Source of the DNA: Candidatus Manganitrophus noduliformans
GTDB lineage: Bacteria; Nitrospirota; Nitrospiria; SBBL01; Manganitrophaceae
Length of the DNA stretch: 64,000 bases
Direction of reading: 5' to 3'
NCBI RefSeq assembly: GCF_012184425.1
Contig: NZ_VTOW01000001.1
Span: forward strand, 1 to 64,000
Below the pieces are notes generated by a model. The model was not told where the DNA came from. It worked only from the letters and a program-made list of their open reading frames with translations, and did not search any database. The translations under genes and the position numbers were made by a program. This document shows positions 33,980-42,956 of the stretch, piece after piece; position 1 is the stretch's first letter; every line of letters starts with the position of its first letter.

Positions 33980-36625
33980 ATGATGACCTCCTCAGAGATC
34001 CGTTCAAAATTCATTCGCTACTTTGTCGAGCACGGCCACACAGAGGTGCCGAGCTCCCCGCTGATTCCGGAGAAGGACCCGACCCTCCTCTTCACGAACG
34101 CCGGGATGGTTCAGTTCAAGGGGGTCTTTTTGGGGGAGGAAAAACGTCCCTACAAACGGGCCGCCTCGTCTCAGAAGTCGATGCGCGCCGGCGGAAAACA
34201 CAACGACCTCGACAACGTCGGCCAGACCGCCCGGCATCACACCTTCTTCGAGATGCTCGGCAATTTCTCCTTCGGCGACTACTTTAAAAAAGATGCGATC
34301 GACTTTGCCTGGGAGCTTCTGACGAAAGAATTCCAGCTTCCTCCCACGCGGCTTTACGCCACTGTCTTTCGGGATGACGATGAAGCGGCCGAGCTTTGGA
34401 AGAAGTATCTCCCGGCCGATCGGATCCTCCGGCTCGGCGAGAAAGACAACTTCTGGCAGATGGGGGACACCGGCCCGTGCGGCCCTTGCTCCGAGATCTT
34501 GATCGATCAGGGAGCGCAGGTTCACCCCGACTGCCCCGGGATCGGCAAATGCGACTGCGACCGCTATCTGGAGATCTGGAATTTGGTCTTCATGCAATAC
34601 AACCGCGACGCGCAGGGAAAACTCACCCCCCTTCCGAAGCCGAGCATCGACACCGGAATGGGATTGGAGCGGATCACGGCGGTCTGCCAAGGGGTCTTGA
34701 GCAATTACGATACCGATCTCTTCCAGCCGATTTTCAAGGCGATCGCCGAACGGGCCGGCAAATCCGAGCAGGCGGTTCGGGGAGCGATGGCGGGGCGGGT
34801 CATTGCGGATCATCTCCGCGCGATTACTTTTTTGATCAACGACGGCGTGATCCCTTCGAACGAAGGACGCGGGTATGTCCTCCGGCGGATCCTTCGGCGG
34901 GCCGCTCGATTCGGGAAACAGCTTGGATTCCATGATCCTTTTCTCCACGAGCTGACTGGTGTGGTGATCGACACGATGCGCGGCCCCTATCCCGATCTGG
35001 AACAGCATCGAAAACAGATCGCGCAGGCGGTTCTCCTGGAAGAGGAGCGGTTCATTCATACGCTGAACCAGGGGGTGCAGATTCTGGAAGGAATCATCGC
35101 CAAGGTGAAAGGCCAAGGGATTCAGGTAATCCCGGGAGAAGATCTCTTTACCCTCTACGACACTTACGGTTTCCCGCTTGATCTAGCCGCGGAGATGGCG
35201 CAAGAGGCGGGGCTCGGCGTCGACGAGACCGGCTTCAATGCCGCGATGGAAGTCCAACGGGAGCGGGCGAGAAAATCGTGGGTCGGCGCCGGCGAGGAAG
35301 AGCGGGGCGCGCCGATCTATCGGGCCTTGGTGGAAGAGATCGGAAAGAGCCGGTTCACCGGCTACGAACATCTTGAAGAAGAGGTGACCCTCCTGGCGAT
35401 CCTGAAAGGAACCGACCGGGTCACCTCTGCAAAAGGGGGCGAAACCGTCGATCTTGTTTTCAACCCTTCCCCCTTCTATGCCGAAGGAGGAGGACAGGTC
35501 GGAGATCGAGGGACCCTCTCGTCACCCACGGCGCTGGTCGAAATCAACAACACCGTTAAGCCGGTCCCCGATCTTCATCTTCATCGGGCGAAGGTCATCC
35601 AAGGGACGATCACGGTCGGCGAGCCGGTTCATGTGACTGTCGATGCCGAGGCGAGAAAAAATGCGGCGCGGAACCACACCGGAACCCACATCCTTCATGC
35701 GGTCCTGCGGGAGGTCCTCGGCGATCATGTCAAACAGGCCGGGTCGCTCGTCGCCCCCGACCGCCTTCGATTCGACTTCTATCACTTCTCCACGCTGACC
35801 GAGAAAGAGATCGACCGGATCGAGGCACGGGTGAACGAGCGGATTCGAGAAGATGCCCATGTCGAGACCGAGGTGATGGAGACGAAAGACGCGATCGCCA
35901 CCGGGGCGATGGCCCTCTTCGGCGAAAAATACGGCGAGAAGGTCCGCGTGGTGCGGGTCGCCGACTTCAGCCGGGAGCTCTGCGGCGGCACCCACTGCCA
36001 CGGCGCGGGAGAGATCGGCTTCTTCAAGATCGTCAAGGAGAGCAGCGTCGCCGCCGGCATCCGCCGGATCGAAGCGCTCACCGGTCCGGCCGCCTATCAA
36101 CATGTGAAAAATCAGGAGCGGGTCTTGCGCGAGGTTTCGAGTCTCCTCAAGACGCGGCCGGAAGAGGTCGCCCAGAAAGCGGAGCGGCTGAATACCCAGC
36201 TTCAGGAAAAAGACCGAGAGATCGAACGGCTCAAATCGCGCGCGGCGGCGCCCGCGTCCGATCCCCTTGCGAATGCCCGCAAGATCGGACCGGTCTCATT
36301 GATCGCCGAGAAAATCTCCCCGGCGGAGATTAAGGATATCCGGGCGCAGGCCGATCGGCTCCGCGACCGGCTCAAATCGGGGGTGATTATTGTCGGTGCG
36401 CCAGACCCGAAGGGGGAAAAAGTATCGATCGTCGTGATGGTCACCCCCGACTGGGCCTCGCGTCTTTCGGCCTCGGAAATCGTCAAAGGGATCGCCGGCC
36501 TCATCGAGGGAACCGGCGGCGGGAAACCGGAGATGGCCCAGGCCGGCGGGAAGCGGATCGAAAAACTCGACGCCGCCCTGGAGCAGGCCGTCCAGGTCAT
36601 CGAGAAGATGATCGGAGGAAATTAA
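33980..36625 (+). CDS. alaS: Alanine-tRNA ligase
   Basis: Charges tRNA-Ala and edits mischarged Ser/Gly. The 881-residue class II synthetase shows the aminoacylation core (S-S-P-L-I-P-E-K-D-P-T-L-L-F-T-N-A-G-M near the start; G-M-G-L-E-R-I motif 3), the editing domain with H-T-G-T-H-I-L-H and C-G-G-T-H-C, and the C-Ala region with a coiled coil (L-Q-E-K-D-R-E-I-E-R-L-K-S) and Gly-rich end. Two ATG codons are adjacent at 33980 and 33983. The zinc and editing residues are intact. It ends the recA-pilT-recX-alaS run. Confidence 0.97.
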   Translation: MMTSSEIRSKFIRYFVEHGHTEVPSSPLIPEKDPTLLFTNAGMVQFKGVFLGEEKRPYKRAASSQKSMRAGGKHNDLDNVGQTARHHTFFEMLGNFSFGDYFKKDAIDFAWELLTKEFQLPPTRLYATVFRDDDEAAELWKKYLPADRILRLGEKDNFWQMGDTGPCGPCSEILIDQGAQVHPDCPGIGKCDCDRYLEIWNLVFMQYNRDAQGKLTPLPKPSIDTGMGLERITAVCQGVLSNYDTDLFQPIFKAIAERAGKSEQAVRGAMAGRVIADHLRAITFLINDGVIPSNEGRGYVLRRILRRAARFGKQLGFHDPFLHELTGVVIDTMRGPYPDLEQHRKQIAQAVLLEEERFIHTLNQGVQILEGIIAKVKGQGIQVIPGEDLFTLYDTYGFPLDLAAEMAQEAGLGVDETGFNAAMEVQRERARKSWVGAGEEERGAPIYRALVEEIGKSRFTGYEHLEEEVTLLAILKGTDRVTSAKGGETVDLVFNPSPFYAEGGGQVGDRGTLSSPTALVEINNTVKPVPDLHLHRAKVIQGTITVGEPVHVTVDAEARKNAARNHTGTHILHAVLREVLGDHVKQAGSLVAPDRLRFDFYHFSTLTEKEIDRIEARVNERIREDAHVETEVMETKDAIATGAMALFGEKYGEKVRVVRVADFSRELCGGTHCHGAGEIGFFKIVKESSVAAGIRRIEALTGPAAYQHVKNQERVLREVSSLLKTRPEEVAQKAERLNTQLQEKDREIERLKSRAAAPASDPLANARKIGPVSLIAEKISPAEIKDIRAQADRLRDRLKSGVIIVGAPDPKGEKVSIVVMVTPDWASRLSASEIVKGIAGLIEGTGGGKPEMAQAGGKRIEKLDAALEQAVQVIEKMIGGN

Positions 36626-36645
36626 TCTTTTTTTGGGGGGTGCTT

Positions 36646-36969
36646 ATGTTTACCGCGCTGAGGAAAGCCGCTTTAATCGGACTTGCATTGACCGAACGGG
36701 CCAAAGAGGTGGCCGACGAGCTCGCGAAGAAGGGGGAGGAGAGCCAAACCGAAGAGGCGCGGCGCGTCCGGTCCTTTTTCGAATCGGCCGAAAAAGGGGA
36801 GCAGGAGCTCAACCAGAAGATGTCCGACCTCGGCAAAAGAATCGCCGGGAATGTCCGGTTCCCTTCCCGCGCCGATATCGAGCGGCTGGAGAAAGAGCTC
36901 GCCGATCTGACCGCCCAGTTCCGGCGATGGGAGGCCTCCCGTCGTGAAAAAGGGGAGCCGGCCGCCTGA
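36646..36969 (+). CDS. Phasin/PhaF-like polyhydroxyalkanoate granule-associated protein
   Basis: A 107-residue all-helical protein: T-A-L-R-K-A-A-L-I-G-L-A-L-T-E-R-A-K-E at the start, D-E-L-A-K-K-G-E-E-S, a central charged helix and P-S-R-A-D-I-E-R-L-E-K-E-L-A-D-L near the end. This layout matches the phasin/PhaF family that coats PHA granules or links them to the nucleoid, though similar small coiled-coil proteins are found in bacteria that do not make PHA. No PHA synthase is in the window. ATG 36646 follows a G-rich stretch; the GTG at 36640 is less likely. The gene's 3' end overlaps an intrinsic terminator. Confidence 0.65.
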   Translation: MFTALRKAALIGLALTERAKEVADELAKKGEESQTEEARRVRSFFESAEKGEQELNQKMSDLGKRIAGNVRFPSRADIERLEKELADLTAQFRRWEASRREKGEPAA

Positions 36970-36983
36970 CCGGGCTCCCTTTT
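36953..36983 (+). terminator. Intrinsic terminator after the phasin-like gene
   Basis: GGGAGCC (36953-36959) pairs with GGCTCCC (36973-36979), followed directly by TTTT. It begins inside the last codons of the gene and ends the recX-alaS-phasin transcript. Confidence 0.75.
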
Positions 36984-37002
36984 CGTATCGGCCTTCATTC
37001 GT

Positions 37003-37008
37003 TATAAT
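37003..37008 (+). promoter_or_regulatory. -10 element upstream of mltG
   Basis: Perfect TATAAT just after the terminator. The -35 region is poor (T-run). The predicted leader of about 125 bases contains a 23-codon open frame from ATG 37017 with no ribosome site. Confidence 0.45.
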
Positions 37009-37138
37009 AGTAGTCATGAACCGATCCACGGCAGAAAACGACTCACCTGTCTGTCGGGGGAAAAGGATCGTCCAAGCATTTTCTTGAAAGATTTGGGTTC
37101 CGTGTCCAGAGGAAGCAACCTCCTTCGAGTGAGCGCGC

Positions 37139-38134
37139 ATGATCAAGGTTTGGATTACCCTCTTTTCTCTTACCCTCGTCATTGCGATCGGGGCCGTTCG
37201 CGGCCTCCAATTCCTGAATCATCCCCCCTCCCTTGCAGAAACCCACAAAGTCATCGAAATTGCAGAAGGGGCCACCTACAACAGCGTCTCTGAGCTTTTG
37301 GAGCGCGAAGGGCTGATCACCAGTCGAATTTATTTTCGTCTCCTCGGCGCTTGGACGGGAAATGAAAAAAACATCAAGCCGGGTGAATACGGCCTCCATA
37401 CGGCGATGCGGCCGATGGAACTGCTCGATCTCCTCGTGCGGGGCAAGATCCTTCACTATCAGGTGGTGATTCCGGAAGGATCGACCGCCCGGCAGATCGC
37501 GAAGCTGCTCGAAGCGGCGAAGCTCACCGAGGCCGAGGTCTTTATGAAAGTCGTGGAAGATCCGACCTTAATGAGTGAGTTCGGGATCGAAGGGGAAAGC
37601 TTGGAAGGATATCTCTTTCCCGATACCTACCAGTTTCCAAAGCGAACCCCGCCCCATGAGATCGTCCGGCGAATGGTCACCCAATTTCAGGCGGCCTATG
37701 ATGAATCCCTCCGTAGAAGGGCCGATCAACTCCGCATGACGCAGCGGGAGGTCGTCACCCTCGCTTCGATCATCGAGAAGGAGACGGGGCATCCTTCCGA
37801 GCGGGGCCTGATCTCCGCCGTTTTTCACAACCGCCTGAAGAAAAAAATGCGTCTTCAGAGCGATCCGACCGTCATCTTCGCTCTCACTGAATTCGACGGG
37901 AATATTCGCAAAAGAGATCTCGGCATCCCCTCTCCTTACAATACCTATCGTTTCATCGGCCTGCCGCCCGGCCCGATTTCCAACCCCGGGAGAGAATCGC
38001 TCTCTGCCGCGCTTTATCCGGCGGATGTCGATTACCTCTATTTCGTCTCCAAGAATGACGGAACCCATTCCTTCTCAAAAAACCTCCGCGAGCACAATCG
38101 CGCGGTCAATAAGTACCAACGCAAGAAGGCCTGA
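37139..38134 (+). CDS. mltG: Endolytic murein transglycosylase MltG
   Basis: Cleaves nascent glycan strands and probably sets their length. It is an inner-membrane protein with one N-terminal span ([14 protein letters not shown]) and a periplasmic catalytic part. The 331 residues include the LysM-like region ([11 protein letters not shown]), the Y-L-F-P-D-T-Y box, the catalytic Glu213 in A-S-I-I-E-K-E-T-G, and the H-N-R-L-K-K-K-M-x-L-Q-S-D-P-T-V signature. The order with deoB and ridA downstream on the same strand (6- and 24-base gaps) suggests one operon. Confidence 0.95.
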   Translation: MIKVWITLFSLTLVIAIGAVRGLQFLNHPPSLAETHKVIEIAEGATYNSVSELLEREGLITSRIYFRLLGAWTGNEKNIKPGEYGLHTAMRPMELLDLLVRGKILHYQVVIPEGSTARQIAKLLEAAKLTEAEVFMKVVEDPTLMSEFGIEGESLEGYLFPDTYQFPKRTPPHEIVRRMVTQFQAAYDESLRRRADQLRMTQREVVTLASIIEKETGHPSERGLISAVFHNRLKKKMRLQSDPTVIFALTEFDGNIRKRDLGIPSPYNTYRFIGLPPGPISNPGRESLSAALYPADVDYLYFVSKNDGTHSFSKNLREHNRAVNKYQRKKA

Positions 38135-38139
38135 AAGCG

Positions 38140-39333
38140 ATGATGCGCGCCGTTTCCCCCACAAGGGTCATTCTCATTGTCCTCGACGGCGTCGGCGCCG
38201 GGGCCCTCCCCGATGCGGACCGGTACGGCGATGCCGGAAGCGATACCCTCGGCCACATATCTCGGGCGGTAGCGCTTCGTCTTCCGACCCTTGAGAGATG
38301 GGGGTTGGGGCGAATCGACGATCTCGAAGGGATTGCGCCGGTTCCTCATCCGACCGCCCATTTCGGGAAGATGGCGGAGCGATCGGCGGGGAAAGATACG
38401 GTGATCGGCCACTGGGAGATGACGGGGGTGATCACCCCCACCCCTTTCCCCACCTATCCGAACGGCTTTCCGCCCGAAGTGATCGGCCCTTTTGAAGCGG
38501 CGATCGGACGGAAGGTCCTCGGAAATAAGGTCGCCTCCGGAACGGAGATCCTCAAGGAGCTCGGCGCAGAACAGATGGCGACCGGGGCGCCGATCGTCTA
38601 CACCTCCGCCGACTCGGTCTTTCAGATTGCCGCGCACGAGGCGACCATCCCGCCCGAAAAACTTTGGGAGATCTCCCGGATCGCCCGCAATCTCCTGAAG
38701 CCGCCGCACCAGGTTGCGCGGGTCATCGCAAGACCGTTCATCGGCGAGCCGGGGCGATTCGTCCGGACCGACCGCCGCCGCGATTTCTCCGTCGCCCCGC
38801 CGGCCGAGACCCTGCTCGACCGTCTTCAAGCGGCGCGGATTCCGGTCATCGGCATCGGAAAGATCGAAGATATCTTCTCGGGAAGGGGGATTTCGGAATC
38901 GGTCCACACCCACGACAACAACGACGGCATCGATCAAACCGTTCGGTTCATCGACCGGACCGACACCGGATTGATCTTCACGAACCTGGTCGACTTCGAT
39001 ATGCTTTACGGCCATCGAAACGATGCCGTCGGATTCGCGAAGGCGCTGGAGGAGTTCGATCGTCGCCTTCCTGAGATCGTTTCGAAGATGAAGGAGGGGG
39101 ATTGGCTGATTCTCACCGCCGACCATGGGAACGATCCCCTTTTTCCCGGCACCGACCACACGCGGGAGCATGTGCCGCTGATCGTTTTTCAGAAAGGGGT
39201 TGCGTCGGGGCGCGATCTCGGGATTCGAGCGACCTTCGCCGACCTGGGACAGACTTTGGCGGAGCATTTCGGAGTGGACCGTCTCCCGGTGGGAGAGAGC
39301 TTCCTTCCGCTGATCGCCGCACCCGCTGCATAA
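38140..39333 (+). CDS. deoB: Phosphopentomutase
   Basis: Interconverts ribose- or deoxyribose-1-phosphate and the 5-phosphate in nucleoside salvage. The 397-residue protein belongs to the alkaline-phosphatase-like metalloenzyme fold: metal ligand Asp in I-V-L-D-G-V-G, the phosphorylated Thr in S-D-T-L-G-H, the DeoB-specific G-H-W-E-M-T-G and P-T-P-F-P-T-Y-P, and the second metal site in T-A-D-H-G-N-D-P. Length is normal. The start could be ATG 38140 or the adjacent ATG 38143. Confidence 0.95.
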   Translation: MMRAVSPTRVILIVLDGVGAGALPDADRYGDAGSDTLGHISRAVALRLPTLERWGLGRIDDLEGIAPVPHPTAHFGKMAERSAGKDTVIGHWEMTGVITPTPFPTYPNGFPPEVIGPFEAAIGRKVLGNKVASGTEILKELGAEQMATGAPIVYTSADSVFQIAAHEATIPPEKLWEISRIARNLLKPPHQVARVIARPFIGEPGRFVRTDRRRDFSVAPPAETLLDRLQAARIPVIGIGKIEDIFSGRGISESVHTHDNNDGIDQTVRFIDRTDTGLIFTNLVDFDMLYGHRNDAVGFAKALEEFDRRLPEIVSKMKEGDWLILTADHGNDPLFPGTDHTREHVPLIVFQKGVASGRDLGIRATFADLGQTLAEHFGVDRLPVGESFLPLIAAPAA

Positions 39334-39357
39334 ACCGACTTCATCCGGAGCTTTCAG

Positions 39358-39816
39358 ATGGATTACGAAAAGAAACTACAATCACTCGGCTTTACCTTAC
39401 CCTCCCCGCCCAAGCCGGTCGCAACCTATGTCCCGGCGGTTCGAAGCGGAAATCTCTTATTTCTATCCGGCATGATTCCGATGGTGGAGGGGAAGATGGC
39501 GATGGTGGGGAAGCTCGGGAAAGAGCTGACTGTGGAACAGGGACAGCAGGCGGCGCAGATCACGCTGCTGAATGCGCTGGCGGTCATCAAGGCCGAGCTC
39601 GGCTCGCTCGACGGAATCAAACGGATCGTCCGGATCGGCGTCCATGTTGCATCGAGCGAAGGATTCACCCAACAGCCGGCCGTCGCAAACGGCGCGTCGG
39701 ATCTCCTGGTTCAAATTTTTGGCGATGCCGGCCGGCACGCCCGGTTGGCGCTGGGGGCCGCCGAATTGCCGCTCGGCGCGCCGGTGGAGTTGGAGATGAT
39801 CGTCGAGATAAGGTGA
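39358..39816 (+). CDS. RidA-family enamine/imine deaminase
   Basis: A 152-residue YjgF/YER057c/UK114 protein, which hydrolyses reactive enamines or imines. The K-L-x-S-L-G-F start and S-G-x-x-P subfamily motif (F-L-S-G-M-I-P) match the RidA_like subgroup that is often slightly longer than E. coli RidA. The Arg expected in the canonical C-x-x-x-A-R-x-A-V-G-V-A segment appears as H-A-R-L-A-L-G-A-A-E-L-P, so a variant activity is possible. It is last in the mltG-deoB-ridA run and converges on the SurA-N-like gene. Confidence 0.88.
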   Translation: MDYEKKLQSLGFTLPSPPKPVATYVPAVRSGNLLFLSGMIPMVEGKMAMVGKLGKELTVEQGQQAAQITLLNALAVIKAELGSLDGIKRIVRIGVHVASSEGFTQQPAVANGASDLLVQIFGDAGRHARLALGAAELPLGAPVELEMIVEIR

Positions 39817-39823
39817 TTTCAGC

Positions 39824-40441
39824 CTACTGTAAGTTCACCTGAATCTCCGCGTGCGATCGCAGCCGAGCCAGGTACTCCATCTCTTTTGTCATCCGTTTTT
39901 CCTCGCTTAAGATTTTTCGGATTATCGGCTCGACCTCTTCCTGCTTCTTCCCGCCGAAATCGGCTGCATGCTCTTGATAGTATCGCGTCACCTCTTTCGG
40001 AGAAATGAAAACAAACGCGTGAATCCGCTCCTGGAGAAGCTTCTCCACCCAAAGCTGCTCTTTGATCTCTTGCTTCAATTCATCTAACGAAAGCCCGGTT
40101 TGTCCAAGGGCCTCTTCGAATGCGGCCTCGGTTTTGAATCGCTCACGGAGAACCTTCAGGCGTTGTTGGATCTCCGTTTCGGTGGGACCCTGAAGAACAA
40201 ACCGACGGGCCTCCAAACGAAGGAGCCGGTTATCAACGACCCGGTCCAATAACGTTTTTGAATCTTCTCCCCTCATATTCTTTCCGGCGTTCTCAAAAAA
40301 AGTCTGATGACGTTGAAGGTCGGAGAGAAAAATAATCTTATCGTTGAGGGTCGCCGCGATCCGCTCCACCGGCTCCGCGGCAAACCCGATGGCAGAAAAC
40401 GCCGGAAGTGATAAAAGTAAAATGAAGATCAAACAGCGCAT
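39824..40441 (-). CDS. SurA-N-like periplasmic chaperone without a rotamase domain
   Basis: A 205-residue exported protein. The signal peptide ends near F-A-A, and then V-E-R-I-A-A-T-L-N-D-K-I-I-F-L-S-D-L marks the start of the SurA N-terminal chaperone domain. The rest is helical (L-L-D-R-V-V-D-N-R-L-L-R-L-E-A and F-E-E-A-L-G-Q-T-G-L-S-L-D-E-L). No parvulin rotamase domain follows, so it probably only binds unfolded outer-membrane proteins. The stop of the RDD gene abuts its start (40442/40441), so the two are coupled, at the end of the dnaJ-rsmE run. Confidence 0.7.
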   Translation of the reverse strand: MRCLIFILLLSLPAFSAIGFAAEPVERIAATLNDKIIFLSDLQRHQTFFENAGKNMRGEDSKTLLDRVVDNRLLRLEARRFVLQGPTETEIQQRLKVLRERFKTEAAFEEALGQTGLSLDELKQEIKEQLWVEKLLQERIHAFVFISPKEVTRYYQEHAADFGGKKQEEVEPIIRKILSEEKRMTKEMEYLARLRSHAEIQVNLQ

Positions 40442-40972
40442 CTAGGCTAAGACCACCTCGGTTCGGGTCAGTAGATCGTGGAGCGCTCTTTTCTTTCTAT
40501 TGAAAATGGTCATCAAAAAACCGAATCCGAAAAAGAAGCTGGAGAGAATGTAACCGAACGACCTCGCGAGCGCCCGGAAGGGGGAGAGGGGAGCCGCTCC
40601 GGAGGCGACGACTTTGATCCGGATCAGCATCTTCGCCGGCGTCTGGCCGCCATGCGCGTGAAAGAAGGTGAAATAGCCGAGAAAAAGGCAAAACCAAGCG
40701 GCGATAAAAGGCGCCACCCAGGGGATCAGTGATCCCTCTTCGGTAAGAAGAAAACCCGCTTCTCCGTTTGAATAGCGGATGCCCAGAAAACCGGCCGCCA
40801 ACAGCGCCAAATAGAGAATTTCGATAATGAAGAAGTCGATGAGAAAAGCGACGACACGGCGAAGAAAACCGGCCGGTTGAACCGCTGCCGTCTCCGCCTT
40901 CTCTTCGGGAAACAACGACGCGGGAAAGAACTCGGGAAGCTCCCCTCCCATCGGCCGGTCAACCCGCTCCAT
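40442..40972 (-). CDS. RDD family membrane protein
   Basis: A 176-residue inner-membrane protein with a soluble N-terminal 30 residues and three membrane segments. The defining Arg and Asp residues are in R-R-V-V-A-F-L-I-D-F-F-I-I-E and the H-A-H-G-G-Q-T-P-A-K-M-L-I-R-I-K-V signature follows. RDD proteins are linked to ion (Na+/H+) transport in a few cases but most are uncharacterised. It overlaps rsmE by 14 bases and abuts the SurA-N-like gene. Confidence 0.85.
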   Translation of the reverse strand: MERVDRPMGGELPEFFPASLFPEEKAETAAVQPAGFLRRVVAFLIDFFIIEILYLALLAAGFLGIRYSNGEAGFLLTEEGSLIPWVAPFIAAWFCLFLGYFTFFHAHGGQTPAKMLIRIKVVASGAAPLSPFRALARSFGYILSSFFFGFGFLMTIFNRKKRALHDLLTRTEVVLA

Positions 40973-41717
40973 CTATCCTCCCTTCAATTTCATATTGAAC
41001 GATCGATAAAGCGGAAAGCGCGGCTGTCTCGGCCCGCAGAATCCGCGCTCCGAGAGAGAGAGCCTCATATCCCATCGCGCAGGCGGCATCGACTTCCGCT
41101 TTCTCCAATCCGCCTTCCGGCCCGATCAGAACAACCCCTTCGCGCGGAGATGACGCGATCGCCTCCGCGATCCGGCCTCGCGGCGATTGAGAGGGAGCCC
41201 CTTCCCAGAAAATCAGTTTCAAGCCGTATCCGGCCGTTTTCGTCAGAAACGCCAGCAGCTCGGTCGGCGGGTCGAGCATCGGAATGCTCCAGCGCCCCGA
41301 CTGTTGAGCCGCCTCCGTGATGATCTTCATCCAGCGCTCCTGCTGATGAGACAGACGGTCCGCTTTGGGCCGGACGACCGCCCGCTCCGTGACCAGAGGG
41401 GTCATCCGGGCCACCCCCAGCTCGGTTGCCTTTTGCAAAACCCATTCAATCTTCTCCCCTTTCAACAAGCCGATCCCCAGATGGAGGGCCGGAAGGGGAA
41501 AAGGGGGAGGGTTCTCTTCGTGCAGCACCTCCAGGGTCAACCGCGCCGGATGCGATTCGATCAGCCGGGCGGTGTACCGCTTCGGTTGCTCATCGACCAG
41601 AAGAAGGGTCTCCCCTTCTTGCGAACGGAGAACATCGCGAAGATGGTGGGCCAGACGATCCTGGACGGTGATTTTTCCATGATCGACCTGCTTTGAGTGG
41701 ATAAAATAGACAGGCAT
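40959..41717 (-). CDS. rsmE: 16S rRNA (uracil-1498-N3)-methyltransferase
   Basis: Methylates U1498 of 16S rRNA. The 252-residue SPOUT-class protein has the N-terminal PUA-like domain (H-H-L-R-D-V-L-R) and the RsmE marks G-L-L-K-G-E-K-I-E-W-V-L-Q-K-A-T-E-L-G, A-A-Q-Q-S-G-R, the SAM-binding knot I-G-P-E-G-G-L and L-G-x-R-I-L-R-A-E-T-A. It follows dnaJ by 26 bases, a common arrangement, and overlaps the RDD gene. Confidence 0.95.
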   Translation of the reverse strand: MPVYFIHSKQVDHGKITVQDRLAHHLRDVLRSQEGETLLLVDEQPKRYTARLIESHPARLTLEVLHEENPPPFPLPALHLGIGLLKGEKIEWVLQKATELGVARMTPLVTERAVVRPKADRLSHQQERWMKIITEAAQQSGRWSIPMLDPPTELLAFLTKTAGYGLKLIFWEGAPSQSPRGRIAEAIASSPREGVVLIGPEGGLEKAEVDAACAMGYEALSLGARILRAETAALSALSIVQYEIEGRIDGAG

Positions 41718-41743
41718 GGAAGTGAGGCGCTGATCACTTGTTT

Positions 41744-42853
41744 TTATTCGAAGAGGTTCTTCACTTTTTCGAAGAGTTTTCCCGAATCGGGGTCGATCGA
41801 CTCTCCGCTGATTTTCGCGAATTCTTCCAGAAGCTCCCGCTGCTTCGCTGTGATTTTACTCGGAATCTCGACCTTGATCCGAACCAGCTCATCGCCGATC
41901 CCGTATCCGCGGATATTCGCGAAACCCAGCCCTTTCAGACGGAAGATCTTTCCATCCGCCGTTCCGGGAGGAATCTTCACCGCCGTCGGCCCCTTCATCG
42001 TCGGGGCGTCGACCTTTCCGCCGAGGATCGCTTTGACGAAGCTGATCGGAACTTGACAGAGGATGTGATCGCCGTCCCTGGAAAACTGAGGATGCTCCTC
42101 CACGGTCAGGACCACGTAGAGATCGCCGGTCGGCCCGCCGTTGAGTCCCGGTTCCCCCTCGCCCATGACGCGCAGCCGCGAGCCGGTCTCGACCCCGGGA
42201 GGAATCTTGACGGAGATCGTCTTATCGCGGGCGATATACCGCTCCCCTTTACACTGCGGACAGCTCTCCGAGATGATTCGCCCCTCTCCCCGGCACTGGC
42301 TGCAGGTGCGGCTGACCGCAAACATTCCCTGCTGGAATCGAAGCTGCCCCGCGCCGCCGCAGGTCGGGCAGACCTTGGTCGCCCCTCCTTTGGCGCCCGT
42401 TCCCTTGCAGGCGCTGCAGGCCTCGGGACGGCGCAATCTGATCTTCGCCTCCTTCCCGAAATAGGCTTCTTCAAAAGTGATGGTCATGTTGTAGCGAAGA
42501 TCGTTCCCCCGCTGCGCCCGCGTGCGGGCGCGCCCCCCGGCCGAAGCGCCGAAAAACTCTTCGAAGATGTCGCCGAAGATATCGGAGAAGCCCCCTTGAT
42601 TGAAGTCAAAACCGCCCGCGCCGCCGGCCGGTCCGGCATGGCCGAAGAGGTCATAGCTCTTCCGCTTTTCGGCGTCGGCCAAAACGCTGTAGGCCTCATT
42701 GACCACTTTGAATTGTTCCTCGGCCGCTTTATCACCCGGATTTCGATCAGGATGAAACTTGAGGGCCATCTTGCGATAGGCCTTCTTCAGCTCTTCCTCT
42801 GAAGCGGTTCGTTCGACACCGAGCACTTCGTAATAATCTTTTTTGCTGGCCAC
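41744..42853 (-). CDS. dnaJ: Chaperone protein DnaJ
   Basis: Co-chaperone that delivers substrates to DnaK and stimulates its ATPase. The 369-residue protein has a J domain with the H-P-D motif (K-F-H-P-D-R-N-P-G), a Gly/Phe-rich linker ([13 protein letters not shown]), a zinc domain with four C-x-x-C-x-G-x-G-type repeats ([31 protein letters not shown]), and the C-terminal substrate domain. I chose GTG 42853, reading V-A-S-K-K-D-Y-Y, with AAGGAG just upstream; the ATG at 42868 would place the ribosome site inside the gene. An intrinsic terminator separates it from dnaK. Confidence 0.96.
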   Translation of the reverse strand: MASKKDYYEVLGVERTASEEELKKAYRKMALKFHPDRNPGDKAAEEQFKVVNEAYSVLADAEKRKSYDLFGHAGPAGGAGGFDFNQGGFSDIFGDIFEEFFGASAGGRARTRAQRGNDLRYNMTITFEEAYFGKEAKIRLRRPEACSACKGTGAKGGATKVCPTCGGAGQLRFQQGMFAVSRTCSQCRGEGRIISESCPQCKGERYIARDKTISVKIPPGVETGSRLRVMGEGEPGLNGGPTGDLYVVLTVEEHPQFSRDGDHILCQVPISFVKAILGGKVDAPTMKGPTAVKIPPGTADGKIFRLKGLGFANIRGYGIGDELVRIKVEIPSKITAKQRELLEEFAKISGESIDPDSGKLFEKVKNLFE

Positions 42854-42892
42854 GGAACTCCTTAACATCGATATTGAGATGGATGGTTCATT

Positions 42893-42938
42893 AAAAACCA
42901 GCCGCCTGATCGGCTTTCGAGGACCGCCAGGCGGCTGG
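42893..42938 (-). terminator. Intrinsic terminator/attenuator between dnaK and dnaJ
   Basis: On the minus strand CCAGCCGCCTG (from 42938) pairs perfectly with CAGGCGGCTGG (to 42898) over 11 bp with a 19-base loop, followed by TTTTT. It lies just after the dnaK stop and before the dnaJ start, so it should reduce dnaJ transcription relative to dnaK. Confidence 0.8.
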
Positions 42939-42956
42939 GGAGTGACTCATACTTTA

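Noticed and set aside
37017-37088. 23-codon upstream frame before mltG
   Set aside because: ATG lacks a ribosome site and the peptide shows no conservation cue; kept only as part of the promoter note.
38038-39267. Minus-strand frame opposite deoB
   Set aside because: DeoB motifs on the plus strand are complete; antisense frame has no domain.
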